This document shows positions 47,901-60,109 of a DNA stretch of 64,000 nt, piece by piece. The DNA lies in NCBI GenBank assembly GCA_963969595.1, contig OZ018410.1, forward strand, positions 25,672,913 through 25,736,912. The letters are read 5' to 3'. Under the pieces are notes generated by a model. That model saw only the letters and a list, made by a program, of their open reading frames with translations, ran no database searches and was not told where the DNA came from. The position numbers and the translations under genes were made by a program. The number at the start of each line of letters is the position of its first letter. The stretch's first letter is position 1. The DNA is from Neckera pumila. Lineage: Eukaryota > Streptophyta > Bryopsida > Hypnales > Neckeraceae.

Positions 47901-49192
47901 CATGGCTTTAAATTACTATATTGATGTCAACATGTGCAAATTTTTTGAAGTTATTAGAATAAAAATAATTAAGTTGGCTATAATTTACAAGTCATTAGAG
48001 AATCGCCAATTGAGTATGCGATATATGATAAGTGTTACTAAGAAACTAGAGCTTTGATAGGGACAACAGCATATGAGGTTGAAGCTAGGTACATCCTTAC
48101 TTCTTTAATTTTTAATATGACTTATTAGGTTTCAAACTAATAACAATGGCACAATTTTAATGTTTGCAAGTATGCTACTTTCAATGATAGTGTGACATAT
48201 TTCATAATGCACTCAAGAGGTGGTTTAGAAGTCTAAAGAAATCTAAACCTGGAATAACCAAAGATGGAGAGTGGACAAAAGAAATTGAAGATCATTCTTT
48301 TTTTGTTTAACAAGAAAGTCATGAACAAAGCAATCACGTCACTAGTCTAAGGTAACCAAACCTAATTATGACCCCAAGCTTTCTAAAACTGTACCCTACA
48401 TATTCTTGCAGAAAACGGACAACCTTGATTCATGAGAGTCTAAGGTTGCGTTTGGATGCACCTACATCATTCAAGAGTTTGAAAATTCATCGTTTATTCA
48501 TTCAATGTCCAAAAAATACATAAAAAGAGAATCTAAACTCCATTAACTTCTAGCAAGATCCAACCCCCAAAAATGAGGCAATTCAATAATAGGAATTCAA
48601 TAATAGGAACAATGCCCAATAAACACGCCAATAAATTACTTAATGTATTCGGAGGCATTGAGATCATGTCAGTAGTTACCGCTTGGAATGCCCAAGTTTG
48701 AGACGAATTCCAGAAACGAATGGATGTTGCAAAAATCCATTTGAATACTTAGCTAGTTACCTGACCAATTCGGTTCCACAGTGTGGTGTTGAATGCGGCC
48801 GACGTCAAAATGGGCGCAGGAAAGCTGGTGGCGTGACGGATGCTGCCATTGAAATCAACGCCCGCGCTCGTGGCTACTCCGTGCAAAGCTTCGTTCCACC
48901 ATTGGTAACCAGGGACACCCAACCTGGAAATATTCGCGGCCTTATTCACCAACTGGAGCAGCTTTTCTTCCAGCGTCAACCGGGAAACGAGATCTTCCAC
49001 ACGCTCGCGGTCGGACAGACTAGTGTCACAAAATGGGAAAGAGCTCAACTCCGGGTTCTTCTTTACATTGCACGCGTAATCCTCCGGCTCTGAGGCAACA
49101 CCGATACTCGAAGCTTCTATCATGATTATGATCAACAGAACGAAGAGAAATTGAAGACGACGACGGGGTCGAATTTGGGTACTCCTCATCAT
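41977..49192 (-). CDS. BXL: GH3 beta-D-xylosidase / alpha-L-arabinofuranosidase (BXL type)
   Basis: Secreted glycosidase trimming xylan or arabinan side chains in the cell wall. Eight exons on the minus strand: 49192-48761, 47176-46847, 46388-46219, 45608-45511, 44677-44327, 44133-43702, 43164-42880 and 42287-41977 (stop TAA). Phases fit throughout, giving 802 residues, close to plant BXL length. The start is the first of two adjacent ATGs; the N-terminus has an Arg cluster then a hydrophobic signal peptide (about residues 14-34). Family marks: [37 protein letters not shown], and [10 protein letters not shown] with the nucleophile Asp (about residue 316). C-terminal domain marks: [29 protein letters not shown] and [11 protein letters not shown]. 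The last exon uses the acceptor at 42288; the nearer 'tttcag' would shift the frame. The substrate cannot be told from sequence. It lies between two inverted eL18 genes. Confidence 0.95.
46573..46722. repeat. two-copy tandem duplication in a BXL intron
   Basis: A unit of about 75 bp with 'aattctgaaattg(c/t)ctactt', 'tgatcaaaccatc' and 'cctccata(c)(c/g)acaaaatt' appears twice in a row within the intron between exons 2 and 3. Confidence 0.8.
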
Positions 49193-50618
49193 ATCAGTTG
49201 ATTTTTGATGCGGATCTTTCAATGATCATCAATGAATCATGAATCTCTCATGCACTGCTGATCATGAATCTCCCGGCCTCCCACTTTTGATTGTTACAGT
49301 AATCGATCAGCAGGTTGTTCAAGCACCTCTGTCTAGAGTCATGTCATCGAGCAAAAGTAGAGGATACTGATGCTTTCTCCGATGATTCCCACCCCTTTTT
49401 ATCAACAGCAACTCTGGCATGTTTTTGTACGCTTGGTTGGATTTATTAGCAAGTGGTGTAAGCATGACTTGACAAAAGAATGATGTGCATGACATCTTCA
49501 AATGCGATTAATAGCAGTCACTCACTTTATAGAAAGTGAATTACAACGTCCCATTTTTAAATGATTAAATGGAAAAAATATTGATGGTGGAAAAAATTAT
49601 GTCTGAAAAGTGTTTGCTCTTGTATCCAAAGATCGTCTACCGTCTACACCTCCCAAAATTCACAGTCCTACGGATGTCAAATTTTTCAAGTAGGACAAAT
49701 GGTATCTTCTACCTTGTTGTAGTTCCAATTAATAGTTTGTTGTCAGCTCCAATTTTGTATGTCCAACCATGCAAGCAAATGAACTTATCTTCTTTCAAAT
49801 TAAGGTAGTTTGGGCTTCATGACACAGAGGTACATTTTGCTTTCTTCAATGTACTAGCCGTGTACATTTCAAGAGGTGGTTGGTTTTAGTGACCACTGCG
49901 TTTCAACTTCAAAAAATTTGTAACTAATTCCACAAAGGTCCAAAAAATATGAAACAACTTGGGTTAGATACCATTTCCATTTTTCCTCCTAAAAAAATTT
50001 ACTGAAAATTGTTTCAAAGAATTTAGCTTCCCCGAAGAGGCAATCAGCTCTTAAATGCTCGGTTTAAGAGTAGACTACCTTATGCCCACTTACGTGTAGA
50101 ATATCGGTCGGCAGCATGACAAGTGCATTGGTACTGTGATACTTGATGCTTGCAACCTAATTGAAATATTGGTCAATATCGCAACTGAAGTGGTCCAGGC
50201 TTGTCATCATATTTGCATTCTGAATCCATGCTGAGAGATTTGTAATCCATTCCATTTTGAATCACTGCTGTCAGAGTAGTTGGTTGGAATGCTCACACGA
50301 CCATTTCATGCTATGGAGTTAACTTGCACCATTTCTGAGAATGACTCCATTCTAATCCATTCTGTCATGTACTACCTGTCATGGGCAGATACAAAAAATT
50401 CATTCAACCCCTTTACTCACAATCTTAAGTTGGATACCTTATTGCAATGTAGCAAGTCTTAGTAAATGCAAACTGCAAAGCTTTTCTCAAAACGCATTTC
50501 AAAACAGGTTCAGCAAGAAATCAGATCATGGTTCTTTCATAATTTCCCATGTTGCAATTCCTGAATGCCATTAGGACTGAAGTACAGTAGACAATTTATC
50601 AGCTGTAAGCATGATGTA
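49193..50618. other. BXL upstream region; repeat R1 copy 3; no other gene
   Basis: Promoter side of BXL. No core promoter element stands out. Contains repeat R1 in inverse orientation at 49830-50060. Short open frames here look like chance. Confidence 0.5.
49830..50060 (-). repeat. dispersed repeat R1, copy 3
   Basis: On the minus strand it repeats the word order of 2575-2816: 'gggaagctaaa', 'gaaaaatggaaatgg', 'aacccaagttgtttcat', 'aattagttacaaa' and a 'cattgaagaaagcaaaatgt' end, the last almost identical to copy 1. Confidence 0.75.
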
Positions 50619-51017
50619 AGGGAGCCGACCCATTGTCGACCATTTGAGCAATTGCACATATCTGCTGGGCGGGGTTCTTCAAGGGAGGAATTTTTCCATG
50701 TGTAGAAATTAAATTAAGAAGGTTCCCATAATTTTTCAGATTTTTATTTCTCAAAACATAATTACTATGATTTTTTTTGCTGAAGATTCTATTCAACCTA
50801 TACTTGTTATAAAGACCTCCCTATTTCCAACCAAGGGCTTGGTTGCAAATCCACCAAGGGTTGGTTGCAATATTGATCATCTTGTAGCCAATCATAATGC
50901 GCCACCACTGCATTGGGAACCATGTTGTAATTAATGACCATTCTTCTCCTGCTGATTGGAAAAAGAACAGTCTACAGAGCGGAAATAAGGTGGTGATCGG
51001 GAATGGGTCGGCTCCCT
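50619..51017. mobile_element. TA-flanked MITE, Tc1/mariner-like
   Basis: The left end AGGGAGCCGACCCATT (from 50619) is mirrored exactly at the right end (AATGGGTCGGCTCCCT, ending 51017). Similarity goes on for about ten bases more. TA lies immediately outside on both sides (50617-50618 and 51018-51019), the duplication made by Tc1/mariner transposases. The 399-bp interior is non-coding. An older, inverted copy is at 9755-10141. Confidence 0.88.
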
Positions 51018-51500
51018 TAAGTATTCTGAATCAAGAATCAACATGGGTCAAAAACAGGGCATAAGCCATAAAGTCACATGTCATGAAATTCCACTGAATA
51101 GACCCTTGTTGGAACTATCCACAAAAGAACATGGCACAGAATTCATGTACTTATTTTGAGACGCAAGCTATCTGGTCTCCATCAAAGTTACTGGCTTTAC
51201 ACGTTACAACTCTATATGAAGTTATCGTGTCAATGTATGCCCGCCCTAGTCGCAAGATAAAAAAATATTTGTAGGATTCCAGCTAAAAAGTCTTCATATT
51301 TCCGTGCAGAGTAGGCAGCCACGTTGTGGCCTCACGTACAGAGAATAGTGAAACAGTCCACGATTTCTTGCTTCCTCATCAAGAGGCCATTACATTCAAG
51401 AGAAAAAGAGCCACCAACCACACACATCATGCACAATCTCAAAAGAGAAAGGACACCAAAATGCATCTTTATATCACCCAGCACCGAGGCAACAAACTCT

Positions 51501-53006
51501 CTACGCCTTGAACCCTCTGCTGTTACGACGACCACGAGCCTTCTCAAACTTGCGACCCTTCGCACGAACGTAAGGCTTCGTGCTGCTTTGGGGTACTCCA
51601 GGTGCCCTCCCGAAGTGCTTGACTGCTTCGCGAGCGTTCTTAGGGCCACGAAGAAGAACCTTCATCCAAAAAACATCAATGTCAGCATCCACCTACGAAG
51701 ACTCACACAGCCAATTCATTCAGACCATTCAATCGCATCACAGCTTCTATCAAATCTGCGAAAAAATGACACACAATTGAACAATCCTCCATGTCCAGAC
51801 CCGCTGACACTATGTAATACGGTAACCAGAATCTGTGAGGGCCTCTCTCCGTGATTGCACATATAGTTCACACCATCCCAGATAATAAATCAAAACCGGC
51901 GTCATGTAATACTACAAAGAAGCTCCACGACAGCCACACGGCCTTCCAACAAAACTCACAGTGTTGGCTCCAGTTGGTGCACGCAATGCCAGCTGATCGA
52001 AAGTCAGGCATTCCCCTCCAGCCTTCACAATACGGGCGCGAGCCGTCTCCGTGAACCGCAAGGCAACCACCTTCAATGCTGGCACCTCGTACTGTCTGAT
52101 ATCATCAGTGATGGTACCAACCAACACGGCGATCTTGTCGTCCTACAACAAAAACACACACCACAATCAACATCACGCTCCCAAGCGTCTAAAATATCAC
52201 TCAATGGTGAGAAGAATCCCACAATCAAGTCCACCACGAGGAGAGTGCCGATTCCTTAATCGAGACAAAATCGAAATTGCTCACTACAATCCGAATGAAA
52301 GTCCATATTTAGGGCTTGGAATATGTTACCTTCCCGGCCATGTACTTCACAAGGCGACTCATGGACAAAGGAGCCCGGTTCATTCGGCTCATAAACAGGC
52401 GTTTCAAAATCACGCCATTGAATGGAGCGTCGGTCCTCCTCACCAAAAACCTGTATAGCTGTATCCCACAAAGGCTTCCATTAATAAAACCCTAAACCCT
52501 TTTCTCAAATTCCCTACAATGTACCCTAATTCGTCCGAGGCTACCAACTCTGGCCTTCATATACCAATCTCAACCCTAATTTCCCAGAATACTTGCGCAC
52601 CAGTGGACACGGGTTCCCGCGCCCAGTGCATACGCCTCTCTCCCGACTGTGATTGCTCATAACGCAACTCGAAACCCTAATTTTTGGTTCGAGCGAAAAT
52701 AACCTTAACTAGGTCTAGAACGAGGTGATCAAGCAACATGTATGCGAAGTCGCAGAGTTGTACCTTCACAAGAAGCTTAAGGTAAACATTCCCACTCTTG
52801 GGAGCTGTACGTTTGACCTTCTTGTTGCGACCACCGGCCTTCAAATCGATACCCTGCTCGACAAAAACAGAGGATCGTGACAATTGCCAAAGAAGCCGAG
52901 AATCGAAAAATGAGACGGACAAGACATTAAATCACAGCGAATGAGAGGATGTGGTACCTCATAATTCCAACCAAATTTACTAGACAGACGAAACGATGCG
53001 TACCAT
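51501..53006 (-). CDS. RPL18: 60S ribosomal protein eL18, copy 2
   Basis: Five exons on the minus strand: 53006-53004 (ATG alone), 52853-52764, 52458-52330, 52142-51960 and 51659-51501 (stop TAG). The exon lengths (3, 90, 129, 183, 159) are the same as in copy 1, and the product is again 187 residues. The fourth exon differs from copy 1 at only about three bases, all silent. Introns and flanks are also alignable, with indels. Both copies look functional. The gene faces copy 1 tail to tail, with BXL in between. Confidence 0.96.
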
Positions 53007-53100
53007 GGTCTTCGATGGAGACGAGACCGCGGGGAAGAGAGAACGCGGGGCTTTGAAAGGGAATCAACTCTATCACTCTCAGGGATACCAGGCAGAGCGC

Positions 53101-53110
53101 CAAACCCTAG
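53101..53110 (-). promoter_or_regulatory. telo-box upstream of eL18 copy 2
   Basis: 'caaaccctag' on the plus strand, that is 'ctagggtttg' relative to the gene, about 95 bp upstream of the ATG. It is preceded on the gene strand by 'gccgtcgatcca', also present upstream of copy 1. Confidence 0.65.
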
Positions 53111-53149
53111 ATCGCATCGTCGCCGTTCGACACTGGATCGACGGCTGTG

Positions 53150-55618
53150 TTAGTTCTTTGTTCGATAGAAGATTTGCTTTGGTGATTTTTGTATTTCGGT
53201 TACCGGTAGTTATTTTTGTATTACTAAGATTTGTCTTAGTAGTACGTGGGACACTAATTTACCAAAGTCAAACTATTTGTAAAATAGTTACAATGGTATA
53301 GGATGAAATAATATTGTTTTCTTTTTGTTTTTAAGTACGTAGTATTTTGTTAGTAGTACTATTTTTTGTTGGTGACACTAATTCCTTCCATTAATAGGTG
53401 AATACAATCAGGAATTCAATGTAGCTGACCATGATGAAATGTAGCCTATTTGAGGTTTATTGGTGGCATGATAGAGTTATTTTAAAAGTCATAAAAGTCA
53501 CCCTTTTTCTAATACTTTTACTACTATATTATATTTTTAGGGTGTACTTAGTATATATCTTCACATTTTTGGAAATTATTACATCCACTTGTTAAACCTT
53601 AATGACCCTTAAGTTTGGCAAATATCTTATATACGCATTCTAAGACTTTTTGAAGTTGTACAAAAAGAAAGATATTAAGCATCAAAATGGAAATTATTCA
53701 CAAGGTCAAATTTTGTAAATATTTTATTGATTGATTTCAAATAAATTTTGAGTCATCTATCTTTAAAATTCTCAAAGTATATAATTTCATTTTTAATATT
53801 CAAGATTATTATGATTGATAAAAATTTCAGCTTCAATTGATTTGTGACCAAAAATCAAAAGATTTACGATAATAATCATTGATAGTAAATATCTAATTTA
53901 ATACTATGCAAATATTGAACACTTTGTGCTATTTTTTTATGATTTTTTTACTTTAGCTACCTTAGCTAGTTAATAATCAAATTTTGAAAGAAAAAAATTC
54001 ATCATAAAAGTTGTTTCAAGATTACGCGCCTACTATAATAATTATTGATAAGGCATTTAAAGATTAAGGAGTTAAGCATTTTTTTACACTGATAACAGCA
54101 AGAGTTGATCTAAATAGTGTAAAGAGTGTAAAATTCATGACTTGTTTTAGTCTTGACATATACTTTGAAGATTGATTAAAGACATTGTCATTTCTACTTT
54201 GAAAGCTAATCATTTTCATTTCTTCTTGTTTTGTCATTATTTTGGCAGAATCAATATATAGGCAAGGTATTATTTGAGATATAAACTACCCAAATAGATT
54301 ATTCACCCTCAGTACAATCATTTTACTTATTGAAACATCCATTCGAACACACTCAAATAAAAAAATGCATCTACGGTGGACACCCACAAAAATGCCGCTC
54401 TTTGCTAGTTTTTATTAATAAATTGGTCAAATTTTTATACTCTCTAACGGCAAGCGAAAGAAGGTTCTAACACACCAAATATTGCAACATTTGGATACCA
54501 TATACAAAATATGAAGAATCACAATTTTTCCTGTAGATGTTCTTAAAATCTTTTCTACCGCACAGGTACATATTAAATGGAGCTGTACACAGAGTGATGA
54601 TTGCGTTTTTAGGCAGGGTCCGATTTTGGGGTCGCACACCTTACCCCTCACCAGCGCAGCCTTCAAACGCGTCGAGGCCGCAAGCACGCGGCAACGGCAA
54701 CAACCAGACTCCGGGCGAAGAGAACGGCACATCGGGTCTACTCTAAGCTCCAAGTTGCTTGATCTCCGGGGCCGCCAACTCCTCGACTCGTCTGCGCCAG
54801 ACTCGGACTTCCACGGCATGCGGACACGCTTGGCAAGCAAATCCCATGCAAGCTCTTCTTCCCAACTCGTTTCCCGAGATTATAATGCGCTTTTTCAACA
54901 ACCCACACAGTTCGTGCCAACTGAAGAATCTCTCGAATTATCCACCAATCCACTACTTTAACGTTCTTGCCTGATTGACACAGAGCTTGCCAGGCACGTT
55001 CTTTTTGACTCGCCAAATCCGGATCTGAGTTGTGTATATTCAATTCATACATTCAACTGCTCCCTGTTCGAATTTGGAGGTAGAGACGAGTCGAATTTTT
55101 CTACTCTGTACTCAGCCGGCAGAAAGGCTGAGTTAGCGTTGAAGGTTTTGCGCTGACTTTACGCGCAAGCTGTGTGATTCTATTGTGCTTGTTTCGCAAG
55201 TCATTTCTTCTTATCAATCCCTGCTGTTGGTTTATTGCGTAGACTGAGGATTTTGCTGAAGAATTCTCTAGACCCACTCGGAGTTTTCATACCCAGGGCT
55301 TTGAACTTGAGGTTGGGGCTTGAGAGTTTTTGGTAGTTTTAGATTGAAGGTGAATTAGGTCTTCCTTTGGTGATTCCAAGCCTTCCTTTTGTCAATCCTT
55401 GATTTTAGTTTTGCGGTGGAGAATAGGAATTTTGCGACGGCAGTCACTGAAGAATTCCTTTAGATCATCGCCGAGTCTTGATATCCAGTGTTTTGAATTT
55501 GAGCCCGAGCTGGGTGTCTTTTAGCAGAGGGTGGAATTGGTCTTGCTTTCGCGGAGAATTCGTGCAAATTGCTTAGCCGTAGAGAACAGAGAGGATCTTC
55601 GAGGGATTGTCGGAAAAG
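53150..55618. other. intergenic, then upstream/leader region of the RCC1 gene
   Basis: 53150-54420 is AT-rich with no gene seen. 54600-55000 is clearly more GC-rich and open in several frames on both strands, but no family is recognised. It may be untranslated exon or promoter of the following gene. 55100-55618 is probably leader sequence. Confidence 0.45.
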
Positions 55619-57884
55619 ATGGGAGGCGGCATAGAAACTTTACCTCTAGCCATCTTGCAAGACATCCTCTACAACGGGCGATTAGCGCCGGTGGATCTGG
55701 CCAGTTTGGAAGCATCCTCCTACATGTTTCGTGCGGCGAGCGGAATCGAGCCGTACAGATTCAAGTCCATCATGGAATTAACGGCCCATCATGCATGCCA
55801 AATCCATCCCCTGTTTGAGAATTTCCCGGCGAGTGCGCGGTCGGAGCTTCTAGCAAGGTGTGAGGGGAACTGGAAACTGGTGTTGCACTTCCTGGAGTCC
55901 TTACTGCAGTCGTCACAGAGCTCAAGCGCCGGCAATCATGTAAGAACAGCGCAATTCGAAAGCTCTATACATTCTCTAGCCCCGGCTAGAATTATTGAGG
56001 TCTCTGACTTGAAGATTCTCCTTTGGAAATGTCCTAATGCATCATCGTCCTTGCAGATTCTCACCGCGGCGGGTAAGTTCCACACATTAGTGGTGAATGC
56101 GAAGGGAGAACTGTATTCGTGCGGATTTGGAGGGGCTGTACTTGGCCAGGAGCCTTCAGTCTCGACTCTGCAAACTCCTACGCGAATTTCGCTACCCGTG
56201 ACTACCGGACGCATTGTTCAGATTTCGGCGACCTTCAACCACGCTGCCTTCGTCACTGAATTCGGACAGGTAAGGGGACAATTCTCCCTCAGTTGCGCAA
56301 TTCGGCTTGCAGAACGTGTCCCGACATAGATGCACTCAGTCCTTTTAAGCGTCACGACCATCTCCACAATGGCATCCTAGTATGACCCGCTCACTCGCCA
56401 CTCAACATTGCCAGTAGCACACTGTCAGATGTAGTGAAGAAGTTGGGACGAGGTTTGACTGTTCTTTCAAATGGGCATGTGAGCAGGTGTACACATTCGG
56501 GAGCAATAGTTTCGGTTGCTGTGGAGTCGGAGAACAACGATCAGTTGTTTCGACGCCGACGGTTGTGACGACGCTTCAGCAGATTCCGTGCCACCAAGTT
56601 GCAACAGGCCTAGGGTACACGTTAGCCATCACGCGAGCGGGGGAGGTTTTCTCCTGGGGATGTAACTCCCATGGCCAACTGGGACATGGCAACACGCAGG
56701 AGCAATTCACACCCCTGCAGATTGAGCATTTTGACAAATCCAACCCTGTAGAGCAAGTCTCTGCTGGCGTCTGTCACACGTTGGCGGTGACGAAGTCGGG
56801 ACAGTTGTTCTCCTGGGGTTACGGTTCCAATTACTGTCTTGGTCACGACGACTTCCTCAGCGAGCTCCGGCCGAAGCGAGTCGAGCATGGCGGTTTCGAC
56901 GATCTCTTCATCGCTTCGGTGTCGGCCGGGGACGAGCATTCCGCGGCTATCGATTCCTCGGGACATGTACGCCATCATCATCCCCGAACCCCAAAACCAT
57001 GCCAATTTTCAAATCTTCAACTACATTGTCCTTAAGTTGAGTGTATGACAGATCCCCTGACAAGGTGGTTGCTATCATTCTGCAGGTGTACACGTGGGGC
57101 AAGGGCTACTGTGGAGCTTTAGGTCACGGAGTTGAAACAGACCAACCCACTCCACTACTCGTTGCCGGATTCAAGAGCTTCCGTGCTGTTCAGGTACGCT
57201 TCTCTATTTTCTTGAGACTTTCAGTACGGAATAATCCTCGTTCTTATGTTTCCAATGCAGCAATATTTTTTACGTCTTTTAGCCTTTAGAATAGTTTAAG
57301 AACCGAGTCTTTAGAAACAGAGTAAAATGTAATGCAAGTGAAAATTTGTGAGAACGGGAATACTCCGTTGGTCCGTATTCAAGCATTCCGTCGTTGTCTG
57401 CACCACACATCGATCAATCCAAATGTTTGACTCGTGAACAAACCCTAATTTCTATCGCAGACTTCCACATTCACCATGCTTAATGTGAATAACAGCAGTC
57501 ATTTGAAGCTTTGTGAATGATTGACAAATGATGTGGTGACAGGTGATGGCGAGGAGGAGGAAAACCTTCGTCCTAGCCGACAACGGAGTCGTGCATTCGT
57601 TTGGGTGGGTGGCATATTTCAGCCTGGGAGTGCAAGGACGAGCGGCTTCGGACAAAGTGCTTACACCGCAGTCGCTGGAGTTGGCGCTGCAGGGGCACAA
57701 AGTGGCGGCCGTCGCGGCCGGCCAGTACCACACCGTGGTGGTGACAAAGAAGGACGCCATCTTCGGGTTCGGAGACAACGAGCACAGCCAGCTGGGGATG
57801 GTAAACGCTGTCAACTCGTCGCCGTTGCCTGTAAAAGCACCTGCCGAGGTCTTCACTGCCGTCACGGGCATTGTACAAGATTAA
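55619..57884 (+). CDS. F-box-like / RCC1-repeat protein
   Basis: Four exons: 55619-56269, 56487-56966, 57086-57193 and 57543-57884 (stop TAA). All introns are phase 0, and the product has about 526 residues. The start is the ATG followed by GGGIETLPLAILQDIL, an F-box-like helix (about residues 2-45) that could bind SKP1. From about residue 140 on there are RCC1-type beta-propeller repeats: KGELYSCGFGG, VYTFGSNSFGCCGVG, EVFSWGCNSHGQLGHGN, QLFSWGYGSNYCLGHDD, VYTWGKGYCGALGHG and DAIFGFGDNEHSQLG, with linking HTLAVT/HTVVVT strands. Known: such plant proteins include chromatin or UV-B receptor relatives and putative E3 adaptors; the specific role is unknown. Introns fall at repeat borders, each exon opening with a Val (V-Y-T or V-M). 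The C-terminus may be longer: a donor-like gtacaag within the last exon and an acceptor at about 57941 would add about 40 residues. Confidence 0.85.
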
Positions 57885-60109
57885 ACCAATTGAGCCGTGA
57901 CTCATGAATTGTACCGTACCCCTCACAATTTTGTACATTTAGCTTGCGTATCGGCAAGCAAGGTTGTCCAGCGTCCTTGGGGTGTCACGTGATCTGCAGG
58001 AGGCGAAGAAGGTAAAGAAAGTGATTCAGAGTTGCATTTCAAAGCTCTGCAAGAGGTTGGTACTTTGAAGAAGTTGAGTTGTTAGGGTTAGAATTTATGT
58101 GGTGACAGGTCTTTGCCATGAACTTCAGCTTCTCTCACTCTGCTGTGGTAAGGCCCCCAGAGTAATTCTGAATCAACACTCCATTGAGCAGAGAAAGGAA
58201 ATCAGTATTATGACCAGGCTACCAACACAGAAATGTTGTGAATGGCAGCTCAATACTATTCAGCTCATTTACAGAAAGGAAGACCCATGAAGAGCTAGAA
58301 GCTACCTCACAATTGCTCTATGACTTTGCACAAAACACATCACGAAAAGGTGTCTGACATCAAGGATGTGGAGGTTTTCAATATGAGGCCATGCTTGTCT
58401 GGCAACTACGATAGTTTGGCAACTTTTCATAAGACCCAAGGTTCTCAACATTTTCAATCTATGCGAAGATTACCGACTTGTGGACTTTGAAGTGGATGTT
58501 GAACAGACTTAATGTAATGTTGGCCTCAAAAAGAGGCTGGATTTCAAATGTTTTCTTTGAAATTCCAATGAAAATGTGCCCAATGTTTGTCGAGAATCTC
58601 TCAACCTTTGTTTTTAGGAAGGAGAACATGGTGTTTGGAAGCTGTTTTCTGTCAAGCAGATTGAAAATGGTATGTGAATGTCTTGACTTGGAGAGTCTAT
58701 AAACTTGTTCTGATGCAATGGATGGCCACGTCATTTTGGCTATAAATGTACCAAGTATAACAAAAACGACGAGGTGATACCTGCAATTCAAAGATTATTA
58801 CATTTATTTTTGAACATTCTTCATGTGGCTATTCTTGTTTTGCATTTTTTCTATTCAGAGGGATTGTTTGTGAAGACCTTGGATTACAATAGGCTTGTGT
58901 ACTGAGCACCTCTATTCTACCCGTGGTTGAGACTGTTCGTTACACAATTTCCAGTAATTCAGGTTTGCACTACTCAAACACATGCATAGATGAAATTTGA
59001 GGTAGCCCTTGCGATGGGCGGTATATCCCCGTGGGAGTCAGATAACAACCTATTACTGTGTCAGAGCATATGTCGACGGAAGCGTCTCCTAATCCCGTGG
59101 TCTTCTCTCTCGCAGCAACTCGAGCTCCCTGCAGCTCCTTTTCTCGTTACAAATTGCTCGTCCTCAACTCTTGAAAATCGGACCTTGTCAAGAGTTTTCT
59201 TCAATTGCCCTAAGCTCATTCTGATCTTGCTGGTGCTGTGCTGCGCAATCTCAACCCCAATTGAAGAAATTCTGGCGGTCTGCTTCTCACCCTTCGTTCG
59301 TACCATCAATGTTTCGTTTGAGGTTAGTAATTTGAGGGCTTGAAGAGGTATCCTAAGAATTTGACATTTGTAGAGTATCACCGGAATTGAATCTGTGAGG
59401 GACATAGTTTGCGAAATCTTTTGGCTCAGATAACTACCCCTGCATTGGGTGCCATCATCTTGCTGGTTTCGTAGCTCGTGAATGTACGTGATCTGCATTT
59501 ACAGGGCTCCGCATTGTGTATCCATGGAGCTTGTTCAAAATGTGTGCAATGACGTACAAGTCTTGAAATCCATATGGTTTGGAAAGATTACGGGCTCCAC
59601 ACACAAGGAGTGCGTTGAAAGCCTCTATGGACCTCAGGCGCATTGTTGTGAGTTTCGATTCTCCCACCAATGTCTCTTTTCAGGTTATTTTGCTTTGCAT
59701 CTTTTGGAATAGATGTACAGTGTACCCCTGACCGGCCAAGAGGTTCAAATTGAGCCTGGTAATTTTCCAGCAGTTCTGAGTAGGTCATATGGGGACTTTC
59801 TTTTGTCCAATTCTATTTAAGGTGCCACTGCTACACATTGGGACGTACATTTGGTGTATTACCAGATAATATTACCAGATAATATTATCAGCCTCTATAG
59901 AATTTATATGATATTTTCTATCAAATTGGACATGTTCAAACCATGAGCACTTTGTCCTCTTCAGGCCTTAAACCCTTTTTGAGATCACTGAAAGTGTGAG
60001 AAGCTTTCGCCTCAAGAGTAATGAATTTTTCAGTGTTAGTCGTCGTGTTGGTCTATTGATCTGCATTGAATTGACGCTGCACATGCTCGATCTATTTAAC
60101 CCTCATTGC
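57885..60109. other. intergenic, no gene recognised
   Basis: No supported gene. 58990-59340 has balanced composition and is open on both strands (plus 58990-59343; minus 59498-59061), but I recognise no domain. A 14-base word (accagataatatta) is tandemly repeated at about 59860-59888. Confidence 0.45.

Noticed and set aside
54427..55052. Several open frames on both strands in a GC-richer patch as a separate gene upstream of the RCC1 gene
   Set aside because: No family similarity could be recognised; more likely leader or promoter sequence.
57941..58070. Extra 3' exon for the RCC1 gene, adding about 40 residues
   Set aside because: Possible by splice signals, but the frame already ends at 57884 after the last propeller motif, and the added sequence has no family marks.
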